From: Vibrio sp. S17_S38
GTDB lineage: Bacteria > Pseudomonadota > Gammaproteobacteria > Enterobacterales > Vibrionaceae
Reading direction: 5' to 3'
DNA length: 64,000 nucleotides
Assembly (NCBI RefSeq): GCF_014694375.1
Contig: NZ_JAAUWW010000001.1
Location: 248,001 to 312,000, forward strand
Below are positions 47,642 to 59,000 of the stretch, one piece after another. Within the stretch, counting starts at the first letter, position 1; every line of letters begins with the position of its first letter. The notes below the pieces were generated by a model. It was given only the letters and a program-made list of their open reading frames with translations. It had not been told where the DNA came from and searched no databases. Made by a program: the position numbers and the translations under genes.

Positions 47642-47678
47642 TTATTTTAAAATAAATAGTCAACAAGGTTATATTGAA

Positions 47679-49010
47679 ATGCGTAGTACTGCATTAGTGA
47701 AAGGATTCCGTCAGTCCGCCCCTTACGTTAACGCCCATCGTGGAAAAACCATGGTGATCATGCTTGGCGGTGAAGCATTTAGCGAAAGCAACTTTGATAA
47801 CATCATCAATGATATTGCATTGCTGCACAGCTTGGGTGTCCGGATTGTTTTGGTGTACGGCGCTCGACCACAAATTAATCTCAACCTGTCTAAACATCAT
47901 TGTGAATCCTCTTACCACAAAGGGATCCGCGTCACCAATGAAGACGCTCTTGGAATTGCGATGCAAGCGGCTGGTCAACTGCAACTCGCCATTACTGCAC
48001 GACTTTCTATGAGCTTGCGAAATACGCCCATGCAAGGCACCCAACTCAATGTCGCCAGTGGTAATTTTATTATCGCCCAACCTCTTGGTGTCGACGATGG
48101 TGTCGATTATTGCCACAGTGGTAAGGTGCGCCGAATAGATCATGCCGCGATTAATCGCATGTTGGACATGGGATCGATTGTATTATTAGGTCCAATTGCC
48201 AGCTCTGTTACTGGTGAAAGTTTTAATCTGATGTACGAAGATGTGGCAACCCAAGTCGCAATTCGACTCAAGGCTGATAAGTTGATTGGGTTTTGTTCCG
48301 AGCAAGGCATCATCGATGAACATAACCGAGTCATCCCTGAACTATTTCCAAGTAGCGCAGAAAAAATCGTACAAAATATGGAAGCGCAACCGGACATAGA
48401 AAATGGTCACTCTAGTGGCACATTTCGTTTTTTACGCGGGGCGATTACAGCTTGCCGTGCGGGAGTGCCTCGTTGTCACCTCGTCAGTTACAAAGAAGAT
48501 GGCGCACTACTACAAGAATTATTTTCATTTGATGGGATTGGTACACAAATCGTTATGGCAAGTGCCGAACAAACCAGAAATGCAGAGATCAATGACATTG
48601 GTGGCATTTTAGATTTAATCCAGCCATTAGAAGAGCAAGGCATTCTCGTTCGCCGTTCAAGAGAACAATTAGAGCAAGAGATCCATCAATTCACGATTAT
48701 AGAAAAAGACAGCCTGATCATTGGCTGCGCAGCACTTTATCCTTATGTTGATGATAAAATGGCAGAAATGGCGTGTGTCGCAATTCATCCTGATTATCGA
48801 GATGGTGATCGTGGGGCATTATTGCTTAATCACATGCGCCAACAAACCAAGCAAAAAGGGATTGATAAACTTTTTGTTCTCACCACACACAGCTTGCATT
48901 GGTTCAGAGAACAAGGTTTTGTGGAAGTGGGGGTAGAATCTCTGCCGATGGCAAAACAAGGTTTGTATAACTATCAGCGAAAATCGAAAATATTAGTGCT
49001 GAAAGTATAA
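47679..49010 (+). CDS. argA: N-acetylglutamate synthase
   Basis: The 443-aa protein (E. coli ArgA 443) has an N-terminal amino-acid-kinase fold ([35 protein letters not shown]) that holds the arginine feedback site, and a C-terminal GNAT domain ([49 protein letters not shown]). It acetylates glutamate with acetyl-CoA, the first step of arginine synthesis. It is divergent from mltA. Confidence 0.97.
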   Translation: MRSTALVKGFRQSAPYVNAHRGKTMVIMLGGEAFSESNFDNIINDIALLHSLGVRIVLVYGARPQINLNLSKHHCESSYHKGIRVTNEDALGIAMQAAGQLQLAITARLSMSLRNTPMQGTQLNVASGNFIIAQPLGVDDGVDYCHSGKVRRIDHAAINRMLDMGSIVLLGPIASSVTGESFNLMYEDVATQVAIRLKADKLIGFCSEQGIIDEHNRVIPELFPSSAEKIVQNMEAQPDIENGHSSGTFRFLRGAITACRAGVPRCHLVSYKEDGALLQELFSFDGIGTQIVMASAEQTRNAEINDIGGILDLIQPLEEQGILVRRSREQLEQEIHQFTIIEKDSLIIGCAALYPYVDDKMAEMACVAIHPDYRDGDRGALLLNHMRQQTKQKGIDKLFVLTTHSLHWFREQGFVEVGVESLPMAKQGLYNYQRKSKILVLKV

Positions 49011-49034
49011 AATCCGAAATATAACTCAAAACAA

Positions 49035-49069
49035 AAAATGCTTCGTATAGCCTCATCACGAAGCATTTT
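49035..49069. terminator. Bidirectional terminator between argA and tabA-like gene
   Basis: AAAATGCTTCGT (49035-49046) and ACGAAGCATTTT (49058-49069) form a perfect 12-bp stem between convergent genes. Confidence 0.9.
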
Positions 49070-49087
49070 ATTCTCTGTCGAGCGAAT

Positions 49088-49552
49088 CTAAATCATGCTC
49101 TTATGCACTTTAACTACAATTTTACGCAACGCCATCGGTTCACGCGTCGCACATTGAGGACGATGCGATTCACCCGGATAGAAAATAATAAAATCACCTG
49201 AACGCAGTGAAATAAAACTCTCATTACTCACTTCATTAAACAGCAATACATCATTAGTGTAATCAGGCTTATCTAATAAAGCTTGCGGGGTTTCGATCGA
49301 ATATCCAAAGGTTTCCTCCCCTTCTAGCAGAAGTTGAATATCCAGATGATCGCGATGAATTTCCGTTTTTCGATCTTCCCTAGGCTCGGTTTCTGGTGTC
49401 ATTAAAACACAAAATACCTTATCGCCATCAATATCATAACGGCCGTTTTCTTCATTTTCTGCAGCAATTTTCACTGCTTTCTCAAGGTAACTTAAAAAAT
49501 GAGCAGGAAGAAAAGTGCTCCACTCCAACCGATTTACATTTCCGAAAAACAT
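49088..49552 (-). CDS. YhcH/YjgK/YiaL (TabA-like) cupin protein
   Basis: The 154-aa beta-sandwich protein has the family marks EIHRDHLDIQLLLEGEE with metal-binding residues, FNEVSNESF and FIIFYPGESHRPQCA, then a terminal RKIVVKV. Relatives include EbgC (beta-galactosidase subunit), TabA (toxin-antitoxin biofilm gene) and sialic-acid anomerase-like proteins. The exact role cannot be decided. It lies just after recD on the same strand, about 14 bases away from its stop on the opposite side, so read-through from recBCD is possible. Confidence 0.88.
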   Translation of the reverse strand: MFFGNVNRLEWSTFLPAHFLSYLEKAVKIAAENEENGRYDIDGDKVFCVLMTPETEPREDRKTEIHRDHLDIQLLLEGEETFGYSIETPQALLDKPDYTNDVLLFNEVSNESFISLRSGDFIIFYPGESHRPQCATREPMALRKIVVKVHKSMI

Positions 49553-49566
49553 ACGCTACCTGTCCA

Positions 49567-51930
49567 TTACTTATAATTAGTTAACTTCTCGCTCAAGCCA
49601 CTGGTGCGCTTGGTTTTTATTGAAATACCTTGCGCTAGCACTTGAGGATTGGCAAATAAATCTAAACGCGATTTTGCTCGAGTAACACCAGTATAAATCA
49701 ACTCCTTAGTTAAGATAGGGTTTAATTTAGCTGGTAGCAGCAATATTGTGTGATCAAATTCACTTCCTTGAGATTTATGAATGGTCATTGCAAAAGCGAG
49801 TTCATGAACAGGAATACGGCTAGGAAGAATACCCTTGATGCGGCCATCTGGCATTTCGAAATATACTCGCAATCTTGGATTGTTTTCCGACTCATCAAGT
49901 AGACACATACCGATATCGCCATTATGTAAACCTAATGCCGAATCATTTTGACTGATCATTATCGGTTTACCCACATACCATTTCTCGCTTTCAACCGGTT
50001 GAATTAAACATTGTTGGGATAACGCCTTCTCGATCTCGCTGTTCATTCCAACTACGCCATATTCTCCTTCCCGTACCGCACACAATAATCGAGTCCTTGA
50101 AAAAGCATTGAGCACATGGCGAGCTTTTTTCTCCATTAAGGTTTTCAGCGCCACTTCAGATTGACGATTGCTCACGATAGGAAGAGATAAACCCGTGCAA
50201 TAAGCTTGATAACCTTTCACTAAAAGGGACAACAAATGGGGTTGAATTTGTTTTTGAGTCAGCCTTTCATTATCACCAACAGCCGTAGCTAAAGTGCTAT
50301 CAACAGAAAGATCTTGCTCACGATAAAATGGGTATAAGGCAATATCTTCAAAGCCTTGTTGCCAAGTCAGCTGCATTTTTTGTGCATCACCTGCATTTAT
50401 CGCTTGAGCAAGTTGACCGATCCCTGAACGAGCATGGAAGCGATAGCTCTTTTGCAACATGCATAAACTATCCGCAATCGCACTGCCTTGGGCCGCAACA
50501 GGCAAAGATTCAAACCCAGTTAACCTAGAGAGTGTTTGTAGATAATTGGTTTGATAACCAATGGAGGAAAACTGACATATATCGCCAAGAATTGCGCCCG
50601 CTTCCACCGAAGACAGCTGATCTTTATCGCCCAATAAAATCAATCTCGCCTGCTTAGGTAGCGCTTCAAGCAATCGGAACATCATAGGCAAATCTATCAT
50701 CGACGCTTCATCCACCACTAAAATATCCACATGCAGCGGGTTATTGCGATTGTATTGATAAGCGACTGTATTAGGGCGTGCCCCCAAAAGACGGTGAATA
50801 GTGCTAGATTGAGAAGGTAATAGTGCTTTTATGTTAGGTGCAATCGGAAGCTGCTCTATTGCACTACCAATCGATTCAGTTAAACGCGCAGCCGCTTTAC
50901 CCGTTGGTGCCACCAGCTTAATCGTAGGTACACAAGCAGTCGATGAACTTGACTCCCCTAACGATTGCTCAATCAAAGCGGCCAGTAATTTCACCACCGT
51001 TGTCGTTTTGCCCGTTCCTGGACCACCAGAAATCACCGCAAACCGACGAGATAACGCCACGGCTGCCGCCACCTTTTGCCAATTTAAACAGACCGATGTT
51101 GGTACTAAAGAATCTAAAGCTTGTAGATCACTGACCGATGTCGCTTGCGTCAAAACGCTATCAATTGCGCTCCAATCTAGTACTTGAGAGGCGTTTGTTT
51201 TTTTCAGAACATCAGATTCAAATTGTACATCCAACATTTCACACACCCATCGCTGGCGCTGAACTTGGTTCGATTCTCGTGGCGAAATAGCTTGCCATAA
51301 ATAGGAATAATCTCGCTCAAATAGGCGATTCAATGTCTGCGCTATATTTTCAATATCGCGTGTGCTTAATGCTAATGGTTCTGCACGTTGGCGCAACTGA
51401 TCTGCTACTTGCGTTTCATATTGCCAATAGCGATGTAAGTAAATACGGCGATTTTCCAACACTAAAGGCTTCGGGGATATTTGCCCTAACGTAGTTAATG
51501 ACGGCGCAGATTCCACTAATGATGATGCAAGGCAAAGTGACTGCCAATCAATGTGAACTAGGCTCTCAACCCATTCACCATATTGTTGCTGTAACTCAGG
51601 TTGACGCTTGAATAAAAACCTCAGCGATAAGCTCTGCACGAGATCCCACTCATCTAAATTTAAACAGATATGACCTCGACCAAATTCATAACTCACCATA
51701 CAAGTAAGTAATGCCATTGAATCTGCGTTTAGCTTTTGTTGATCAGAAAGTAAAAATTGTTGATCGGTGTTCACCACTTTCTGATCAGCGAGTAACGATT
51801 GTTGGTGTACCCAAGTGGCTAACTGCACATCGATCGCTCTAAATACACCGTGTTGTTGTAGTAATTTCATAAAGGTGAGCGCACGATTACTGCTATTTTC
51901 ACAATGACTTTGAACCGTCGTATTCATCAA
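49567..51930 (-). CDS. recD: RecBCD subunit RecD (5'-3' helicase)
   Basis: The 787-aa SF1B helicase has Walker A SGGPGTGKTT with Lys308, Walker B VVDEASMID, a QSSTIHRLLG motif and the C-terminal AMTIHKSQGSEFDH. It is clearly longer than E. coli RecD (608 aa), mostly through an expanded N-terminal domain that includes a Gln/Leu-rich repeat-like stretch near residues 45-70. It moves on the 5'-ended strand and controls the Chi response. Its ATG overlaps the recB stop (ATGA), so translation is coupled. Confidence 0.96.
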   Translation of the reverse strand: MMNTTVQSHCENSSNRALTFMKLLQQHGVFRAIDVQLATWVHQQSLLADQKVVNTDQQFLLSDQQKLNADSMALLTCMVSYEFGRGHICLNLDEWDLVQSLSLRFLFKRQPELQQQYGEWVESLVHIDWQSLCLASSLVESAPSLTTLGQISPKPLVLENRRIYLHRYWQYETQVADQLRQRAEPLALSTRDIENIAQTLNRLFERDYSYLWQAISPRESNQVQRQRWVCEMLDVQFESDVLKKTNASQVLDWSAIDSVLTQATSVSDLQALDSLVPTSVCLNWQKVAAAVALSRRFAVISGGPGTGKTTTVVKLLAALIEQSLGESSSSTACVPTIKLVAPTGKAAARLTESIGSAIEQLPIAPNIKALLPSQSSTIHRLLGARPNTVAYQYNRNNPLHVDILVVDEASMIDLPMMFRLLEALPKQARLILLGDKDQLSSVEAGAILGDICQFSSIGYQTNYLQTLSRLTGFESLPVAAQGSAIADSLCMLQKSYRFHARSGIGQLAQAINAGDAQKMQLTWQQGFEDIALYPFYREQDLSVDSTLATAVGDNERLTQKQIQPHLLSLLVKGYQAYCTGLSLPIVSNRQSEVALKTLMEKKARHVLNAFSRTRLLCAVREGEYGVVGMNSEIEKALSQQCLIQPVESEKWYVGKPIMISQNDSALGLHNGDIGMCLLDESENNPRLRVYFEMPDGRIKGILPSRIPVHELAFAMTIHKSQGSEFDHTILLLPAKLNPILTKELIYTGVTRAKSRLDLFANPQVLAQGISIKTKRTSGLSEKLTNYK

Positions 51931-54900
51931 AAAAGCTCTCCTTGTTGCTGAGTATCATTACTTATTTTTCGGTTTTTTTTGACGACGGGAGGTGTATCTG
52001 CGATCAGATTATCCAACTCATCTAATAACTCAAAACTTGGCCTGGTATGAAAAACACCATTCGGCAAAGCATTTGATTGTGTCAACTCTGCTGGATTTGA
52101 AAAACCACGCAAGAATAAATAATACACACCACCAAAATGCGTCTCGTAATCATAATTTGCTAAACGACTGCGTAAAAATCGATGTAAGGCTAATGAATAG
52201 AGCTGATATTGCAGATCATATCGATGTTCAAGCATCGCTTGTTGTAATTGATTTGGTTGATAGTCTTGATAGTGATCGCCCAGATGATTCGATTTCCAAT
52301 CCAAAACGTAATATTGGCCTTGATGCTCAAACACCAAGTCAATAAAACCTTTCAGCATCCCTTGTAGTGGTCGATCGTTTAGAGAAAAACCACCTAAGTC
52401 TGGTGCTTGAGCGGACAGTTCATCATACTTATGAGTCACCCGATTAATCGCCGCTGCCGAGAGCGTTTCGATTGGCAATAAAAATTCCATCTCCACCAAA
52501 CGCTGTGCCTGGCCTTTACTCGATAAACATAAATCTTTCCCATCTAATCGGGTATTAAGCACATTATCAACCATGACTTGCAGTGTTGGTAACCATTCAA
52601 GTGGGTAATCTTCTTGCTGCAATAAACGCTCAATAACCGCCGTATTCTCAATGCTCGTTGCCGCTTGAGTAAATTCAATTTGTTCAAAAACAGTATGCAA
52701 AAACGTTCCCGGCCTAGCGCCACGTGGAAAGGCAAACATCGACCACAGATCCACTTCAGCCAAAGCTTGAGGATCATCATGTTCCTCAAGCTCCCCAGAT
52801 ACCAAAGAGACGATATCGCTTGATGTTACTTGATCAGAAAAATCAATTGCCGCGTCGCTGTCTATGGGCTTTTCTAAATCAACAGACGCATCAAAATCTG
52901 ATCGCAATGCTAGTTCATCTCCAACATGAAGATGAGACTGTTTAATCAAACTTGAATAGCTAGTCATACGCCAACGACGATCAATACGAGCTTGTAATTG
53001 CAGAGCTTTATAATCGGTTAACTCATTGGTTGCGGGAAGATAAGCACTATCTGGTCTTTCAGGTAAAACCTGACAAATATGAATCGCTGGCACTTTTTCC
53101 GCCAACTGTTCACAAGCTTGCGTCAACTCACTCGCCTCCACTTGCTGATGATGCTGCAATAAATATCCCATTGCACTTAAGTGCGCCGTCGATTTTTTAC
53201 CATTGCCTTTTTTAAGAGACGTAATACCAATAAATATCCCATAAACCGCACGCGTTAAACCGACATATAGCAGGCGTAAATCTTCAGCTAAACGTTCTTT
53301 TTCTGCCAGTTCCATCCCGTCTTCTGGTTTAGATAAATCGAGGACGGTTTTTTGATCTTCATGGCGGTAAAATTTCGCCACCTTACTTTCGCGATAATTC
53401 ATCACAAATGGCATGAACACCAAATCATATTCCAGCCCTTTGGATTTATGAATCGTGATGATCTGCACTAGATTTCGCTCTGATTCCAAACGCTGAATTT
53501 GATCGCCCGCATCACCATCATGTTGCTCAATATTATCGGCCAGCCAACGGATCAAAGCACTTTCACCATCCAAAGATAAACTGGCTTGCTGGATCAATTC
53601 GGCCAAGTGCAATAAATCGGTCAGTTTGCGCTCGCCTTCATGATCTAAATCCGCATCATGATGAGCGCGACCCAATAAACGCTCCGCAATTTCACGTTGA
53701 GTGAGAACCGCACGGATCATCGGTAATACGCCGCGTGTTAACCAAACATGCTGGTAGCGTTCAAATTCATTAACGACATTTTCCCACGCATTTTCATCGT
53801 TATTAAAATTGTCTAATTCACTGAGACTCAAAGCAAATAAGTCACTGGCTAGCATCGCGCGCAACGATCTTGCATCACTTGGATTGAGCGCTGCGGTTAA
53901 TAAACGCAACACATCTTTTGCCACCACGCTATCAAATACACTGTCTCGATTGGATAAGTAAACGCTGGCAATCCCTTGTTGAGATAACGCTTGCTTCACT
54001 TGTTTAGCCTCACGCCCTGTTCTTACAAGTACTGCAATGTTATTGGCTTGGATTTGATGTGCCTGTCCTTTTTTATCGCTAAATATGGCGTTGCCTTGTT
54101 GGGCTGAAGACAGAATTTCATTAATCTTATAAGCGGTAGAATTAGCCATCATTGAGGTATAAGCATCACTTGAAACAGGCGCGCCATCATCACTTTTTTG
54201 CAGCCACACATTAAAAGCTGCTTGTGGTTTTTCATTAAGTGACCACTGCATATTCTCGGCGTTAGGACTGGCGTTGACGGGTAGAAATGGAATATCGTCG
54301 TCATAAACAAATGGGCGGTCATCAAATTCAAAAATGCCATTAACACCACTAATCACCGCTTGGCTTGAACGCCAGTTAGTATCTAAGGTGTAATGATCTG
54401 CCACTTCGTTTCTTGCTTGAATATAGGTAAAAATATCCGCACCACGGAATCCATAAATAGCTTGTTTAGGATCGCCAATCATGAATAAACCACATTGTGG
54501 ATGCTCAAGATAAATCCGGCTAAAAATACGATATTGCAATGGATCGGTATCTTGGAATTCATCGATCATCGCCACCGGAAATAACTGACGAATACGCTCA
54601 GTCAGCAAACCTTGTTTATCGTTTTCAATCGCACCGCCAAGCTGACTCAATAAATCATCAAACGACAACCAACTGTGTGCTTGCTTTGCTTGTAGTAGCA
54701 TGGCTCGGCACTGAGTAATCGCGCGATATTTAAACTGCAACCCAAAGTCTGGTTGGTTATCAATGAGCTCATCAATAGCAGAAAATACCGCATGACTGGC
54801 TGGCTGACCTTTCTTCGTTTTACTATTAATGACGCTTTGTGCGAAACGCTCGACATTGTCTGGCACAAATCCAGAAACATCATGGCGCTGCGCCCAATCA

Positions 54901-55718
54901 GAAATTTGTTCAATCCAATTAGGTAAATGGCGTGAACTGTAAGAACGTTTATCAACACCGGAATTACTGATCACATCAAAAAAATTGACCTCAGCATTGC
55001 GCCATAGCTGCTTTACGTTATCAATCCGATCAATATGCTTTTGCTGTAATGCTTCTAAATCCGCGTCGAGATCCACTTTAGGAAAACTTAATGCTTCACC
55101 TGATAAATAGTTAGAAATCTCATGCAATAAATCTTGAGGAGAAGACCACAATTGGCTGACTTTCGCGGCTAAACTGGCGGACATTGGGTAAAAATTACGA
55201 CGCCAATAATCACTCACCACTTGCAGTTTCAATTGGCTTTCATCGGTCAATAATTCATTTTGAAAACGGCTACCCGATTCAAACGCATTTTGAGTGAGCA
55301 TGCGCTGACAAAAACCATGAATGGTAAAGATTGCCGCTTCATCCATTTGACGTTCGGCCTGCAATAAAATAGGCACCGCGGTTTGATGATCAGGAAAATC
55401 AAGCAATAGCTGGTTAATAATAGGATCATTACTTTGACCGCGACGAAATGCGATTCGAGCTTCATGAATACGGCTACGAATACGCCCACGTAATTCCATT
55501 GTTGCCGCTTCGGTAAAGGTCACCACCAAAATTTGGTCAACGGTTAATGGTTGGCAATGGGCCGAACCTTCCAGCCCATCGATAGGATTACTTCCATGCC
55601 CAAGTAATAGGCGTAAATATAAGGCGGCAATCGTGAACGTTTTCCCTGTTCCCGCCGACGCTTCAATAAGACGTGCGCCATGCAGGGGAAAAGTCATGCT
55701 ATTAAGAGATTGAGCCAT
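51927..55718 (-). CDS. recB: RecBCD subunit RecB (helicase-nuclease)
   Basis: The 1263-aa protein (E. coli 1180) starts with a UvrD-like SF1A helicase: EASAGTGKTFTIAALY with Lys26, VVTFTEAAT, DEFQDTD, GDPKQAIYGFRGAD, TIHKSKGLEYD, RLLYVGLTRA. The C-terminal nuclease carries FIDLVFEHQGQYYVLDWKSN with the metal-binding Asp and Lys. With RecC and RecD it unwinds and degrades double-strand ends and loads RecA. It lies downstream of recC after a 345-base gap that lacks the ptrA gene found in E. coli. Confidence 0.97.
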   Translation of the reverse strand: MAQSLNSMTFPLHGARLIEASAGTGKTFTIAALYLRLLLGHGSNPIDGLEGSAHCQPLTVDQILVVTFTEAATMELRGRIRSRIHEARIAFRRGQSNDPIINQLLLDFPDHQTAVPILLQAERQMDEAAIFTIHGFCQRMLTQNAFESGSRFQNELLTDESQLKLQVVSDYWRRNFYPMSASLAAKVSQLWSSPQDLLHEISNYLSGEALSFPKVDLDADLEALQQKHIDRIDNVKQLWRNAEVNFFDVISNSGVDKRSYSSRHLPNWIEQISDWAQRHDVSGFVPDNVERFAQSVINSKTKKGQPASHAVFSAIDELIDNQPDFGLQFKYRAITQCRAMLLQAKQAHSWLSFDDLLSQLGGAIENDKQGLLTERIRQLFPVAMIDEFQDTDPLQYRIFSRIYLEHPQCGLFMIGDPKQAIYGFRGADIFTYIQARNEVADHYTLDTNWRSSQAVISGVNGIFEFDDRPFVYDDDIPFLPVNASPNAENMQWSLNEKPQAAFNVWLQKSDDGAPVSSDAYTSMMANSTAYKINEILSSAQQGNAIFSDKKGQAHQIQANNIAVLVRTGREAKQVKQALSQQGIASVYLSNRDSVFDSVVAKDVLRLLTAALNPSDARSLRAMLASDLFALSLSELDNFNNDENAWENVVNEFERYQHVWLTRGVLPMIRAVLTQREIAERLLGRAHHDADLDHEGERKLTDLLHLAELIQQASLSLDGESALIRWLADNIEQHDGDAGDQIQRLESERNLVQIITIHKSKGLEYDLVFMPFVMNYRESKVAKFYRHEDQKTVLDLSKPEDGMELAEKERLAEDLRLLYVGLTRAVYGIFIGITSLKKGNGKKSTAHLSAMGYLLQHHQQVEASELTQACEQLAEKVPAIHICQVLPERPDSAYLPATNELTDYKALQLQARIDRRWRMTSYSSLIKQSHLHVGDELALRSDFDASVDLEKPIDSDAAIDFSDQVTSSDIVSLVSGELEEHDDPQALAEVDLWSMFAFPRGARPGTFLHTVFEQIEFTQAATSIENTAVIERLLQQEDYPLEWLPTLQVMVDNVLNTRLDGKDLCLSSKGQAQRLVEMEFLLPIETLSAAAINRVTHKYDELSAQAPDLGGFSLNDRPLQGMLKGFIDLVFEHQGQYYVLDWKSNHLGDHYQDYQPNQLQQAMLEHRYDLQYQLYSLALHRFLRSRLANYDYETHFGGVYYLFLRGFSNPAELTQSNALPNGVFHTRPSFELLDELDNLIADTPPVVKKNRKISNDTQQQGELF

Positions 55719-56063
55719 ATTATTGCTGTCCTATTTCTATACACAAATGAGCGCAAGTGTGATCTGGTGCTTAATTTATAATGATGATTTATCGATAAAT
55801 TCATCAATTTTAGAGAGTGAGAATAGCCTCACGTTTTTTATACTCCGGCGCGATTAGTATCGCACCCTAGAAAATCCAATAATGATCTATCGATTAAAGC
55901 CGCACTCTCTTATTTTTCTTCTAGTTGAAGATGAAGATGATTGAGTTCTTTAATCACTAAGATAGACAAAACAAAAGTCGCTCAATAAAACGAAAATAGA
56001 ACATATAAAATACCTCGTTTCTTGCCGCCAGCCGTACCCTACAGTGCGCTGGCGGTTTTTATT
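55719..56063. other. recC-recB intergenic region
   Basis: The 345 bases contain no credible ORF on either strand. On the plus strand there are two hairpin-plus-T-run elements: a weak one (GTGAG/CTCAC, 55817-55832, then GTTTTTT) and a strong one at 56025-56060. The recB promoter, if recB is not transcribed only from recC, should be in the AT-rich part. Presence of plus-strand terminators here suggests a possible plus-strand RNA. Confidence 0.45.
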
Positions 56064-56066
56064 TTA
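56025..56066 (+). terminator. Plus-strand terminator opposite the end of recC
   Basis: CCGCCAGC (56025-56032) pairs with GCTGGCGG (56048-56055) around a 15-base loop and is followed by TTTTTATTTTAT. On the minus strand the sequence after the stem is not T-rich, so the element points rightward, yet no plus-strand gene is known upstream. Confidence 0.65.
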
Positions 56067-59000
56067 TACTTGTATTTTTCTAACTTGATCAAGCATCGGC
56101 TTTAAAACATCCACGCCTAATTCTAACAATTCATCCGCAAGCTCTGGTGTCCACTGCTTCCAAATACGTTGGATATAGTCATCGCTTCCTTCACCGGCAA
56201 AGGTATAACCATCTTGGAAGGTTTTTTCCATCACTTTAGTTGCTATCTCTTGTGCCTCAGGTGAATCCAATCCAACCCAAGTCGAATCTGCGCTGCCCCA
56301 ATTGGATTTTAAAAATCCATTTTCAACTCCAGCCATGGCCGTTTTAGGAACAAACCATAATGGAGAGTTCAGACCTTGATAATATAAACCGACTAAATGA
56401 GTTAATTGATTAAGGGCCTCATTTTTATCCATCGCTTTAAATTGAATATGTTGTAAGCCATCCTTATTAGACAGCCCCAATAAATCACTGATTTGTGGAT
56501 AACCACTGGCGTTCATACATAAATGCTCTAACCAACAACTCATCATGGTCACGCAGTGTAATGAACCAGTACGATAACGCACCAAACTTGGTTGACCTGC
56601 TGAAGCATAAAGACCATTTAACCAGCCAACAATTTTATGTGGGTAAGACACGCCATCAAGCTCGATATCAATCGCCAGGTCAATTTCAATATCTTCTAAT
56701 GGTTTCTCGATCAATTGCGCTAAAGATTGGGTTAATGGTTCCACTTTATTTATTAATTGTTGTGACGCTAACTGACCAAACTCCGCTAAAGGCAGTTTTC
56801 CTTGTGCTTTGTTCTCAGCAATAAATCGCTCAGCTACAGAATTAAAGTCAGTATTTAAACCACAATGATTAGGTGAGGATTGAACTTCCAACCAAGATTG
56901 AAGTAAGTGCTCGCTTAGCTGGTAAGATTCTAAACCATTAAAACTAAATGGCTCATCATCTAAAGAGTTAGACCACGCGGCACTGCCATCAAAATAACTT
57001 TTCAGACGATGATTAAAAAAATAACGCACAGGTAAACGCCAAAAACGCTGCAAGGATTGTAAGTCTAATGAATACACACCTAAATGGTTAGGTTCAAGTT
57101 GAGATATGTAAGAATCGAGTTCAACCTCATTGCGTCTATTTTCCGCTTTAGAACCCTGTAACTGTTGAGATTTTGCCACCGGCAGCCATTCTTTAGCATA
57201 GCTCGCAATGTCCGCATTTTTTCCATCGAATGAAGCAGTAAAGGCACTTGGACTAAATGGCACTAACGGATGCTGATGTCGAATGGCATTGATAGCCGCC
57301 AATCCAGATTCATCACTGGGTAAGTGTTCACTACCAGAAAGTGCGTAGTTTTGCTGGCAGTATTCGAGTAATTCTGCCACCAACACCGACGGTTCTTTAT
57401 CGCTGTTATCTTGAATAGAACGTCCGACATAGCTGATGTATAAAATTTGTTGGGCCGATTGCAGCGCCTCTAAAAATAAGTAACGGTCATCATCTCGGCG
57501 TGAACGATCCCCGGGGCGAGCTCGTCCTGCAATTAAATCAAAACTTTCAGGGCTAACGCTGCGAGGATACAAACCATCATTCATTCCGAGTAAACAAACT
57601 GTTTTAAATGGAATAGAGCGCATTGGCATTAAGGTACAAAAGTTAACTTGTCCAGCTAAAAATCGCTGACTCACTTTCGAGCTAGATAAATGATTCATCA
57701 AATATTGTTCTAATACTTGAGGCGAAATGTCATCGCTCACACCAGCATCTTCGAGCTGCTGTTGTAATTGCTGCAAACAATGGCGAATCGAAGTAAGGAC
57801 ACTCTCTCCTTCTAAATCCACCAAGAAAAAATCATCTAGCAACGTAAATAAGCAATGCTGCCAATCCGCAAAAGATTGAGTTTGGATCAACCGATCACGA
57901 TAGTGCTGTAAACGTGAGACAAATTCCGCTAGCTTTCCGGCAAGCTCTGCATCCATACCTTGCACTTCATCAAATGGGGCAATACTTCCTTCTGAATCTA
58001 AAAACAAACCCGCTTGTTCCGATATCGCATAACCAAGCAACATGCGTTCAATACCAAATAACCAAGTATTATTTTTTTGGTTCGGCAACTCAAATTGTTG
58101 TGCGGTGCTCTCATCCAATCCCCAGCGAATACCGACTTGTTCAACCCAAGATGTCACACGTTCAAACTCTTCAGGTTTAATACCAAATCTCGCCATCACA
58201 GCAGGAACCTCAAGCAGTTCAAGCAATTCAGACGCTTGGCAACGCAACTTCGGCAATGCCAGTAAATTCATAAAAGCTTGCAGAATCGGGTTTTCTTGGT
58301 CGACGCTACGATCGGAAATGGAATACGGAATAAAACGCTCGTTGGGCGCATTACCAAACACCGCCTGAATCGCGTGGCTATACGCATTAATGTCCGCCAC
58401 CATCACAATAATATCGCGTGGCTTTATGCTCGGATCTGCATCAAACATCGCCAGTAATCGGTCATGCAGCACTTCCACTTCACGCATTGGACTATGACAA
58501 ACATGCAGCTGAAATGATGCATCATTTGGCTCGACCACAGGTTTATGGATACTAGTTTCTAGCTTCTCGTCATCTTGATGCTCGTGCAGTTCCAAAATAT
58601 CGGCTTGAATATGTTGCAACAAATTTGTGGTCTTAATATCAACAAAAGCATCGATTTCATTGGCTTCAAGTTGTGATAATAAATACAAATTATCACGCCC
58701 TAACTTTCCCATCGACGCCAATAAACTATTACCAACCGCATCTTCCGTATGCAATTGCTGCCATTCTTGTTGCGCATTTTGTTCAATACTGCCTTTAAGT
58801 TGTGGTACTAATTCGCCCAGTTCAGATCTATCTTGCAACCAATGCATTTTTTGACGGTTTTTGGCCTCAAGTTTAGCCAAATACTTACGATCTTTGATAT
58901 CCCCCCAATAAAAACGGCAAGGGTTGGTAAACATTAAGTGCACATCAATGTGCTTACCCAGCTCATGTAAAGCGTCCATATAACGTGGCGGAAGAGCAGT

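Noticed and set aside
47694..48143. 149-codon frame antisense to argA
   Set aside because: Fully inside the well-supported argA gene on the opposite strand; a shadow frame.
50831..51187. 118-codon frame antisense to recD
   Set aside because: Lies opposite the conserved helicase core of recD and has no independent support.
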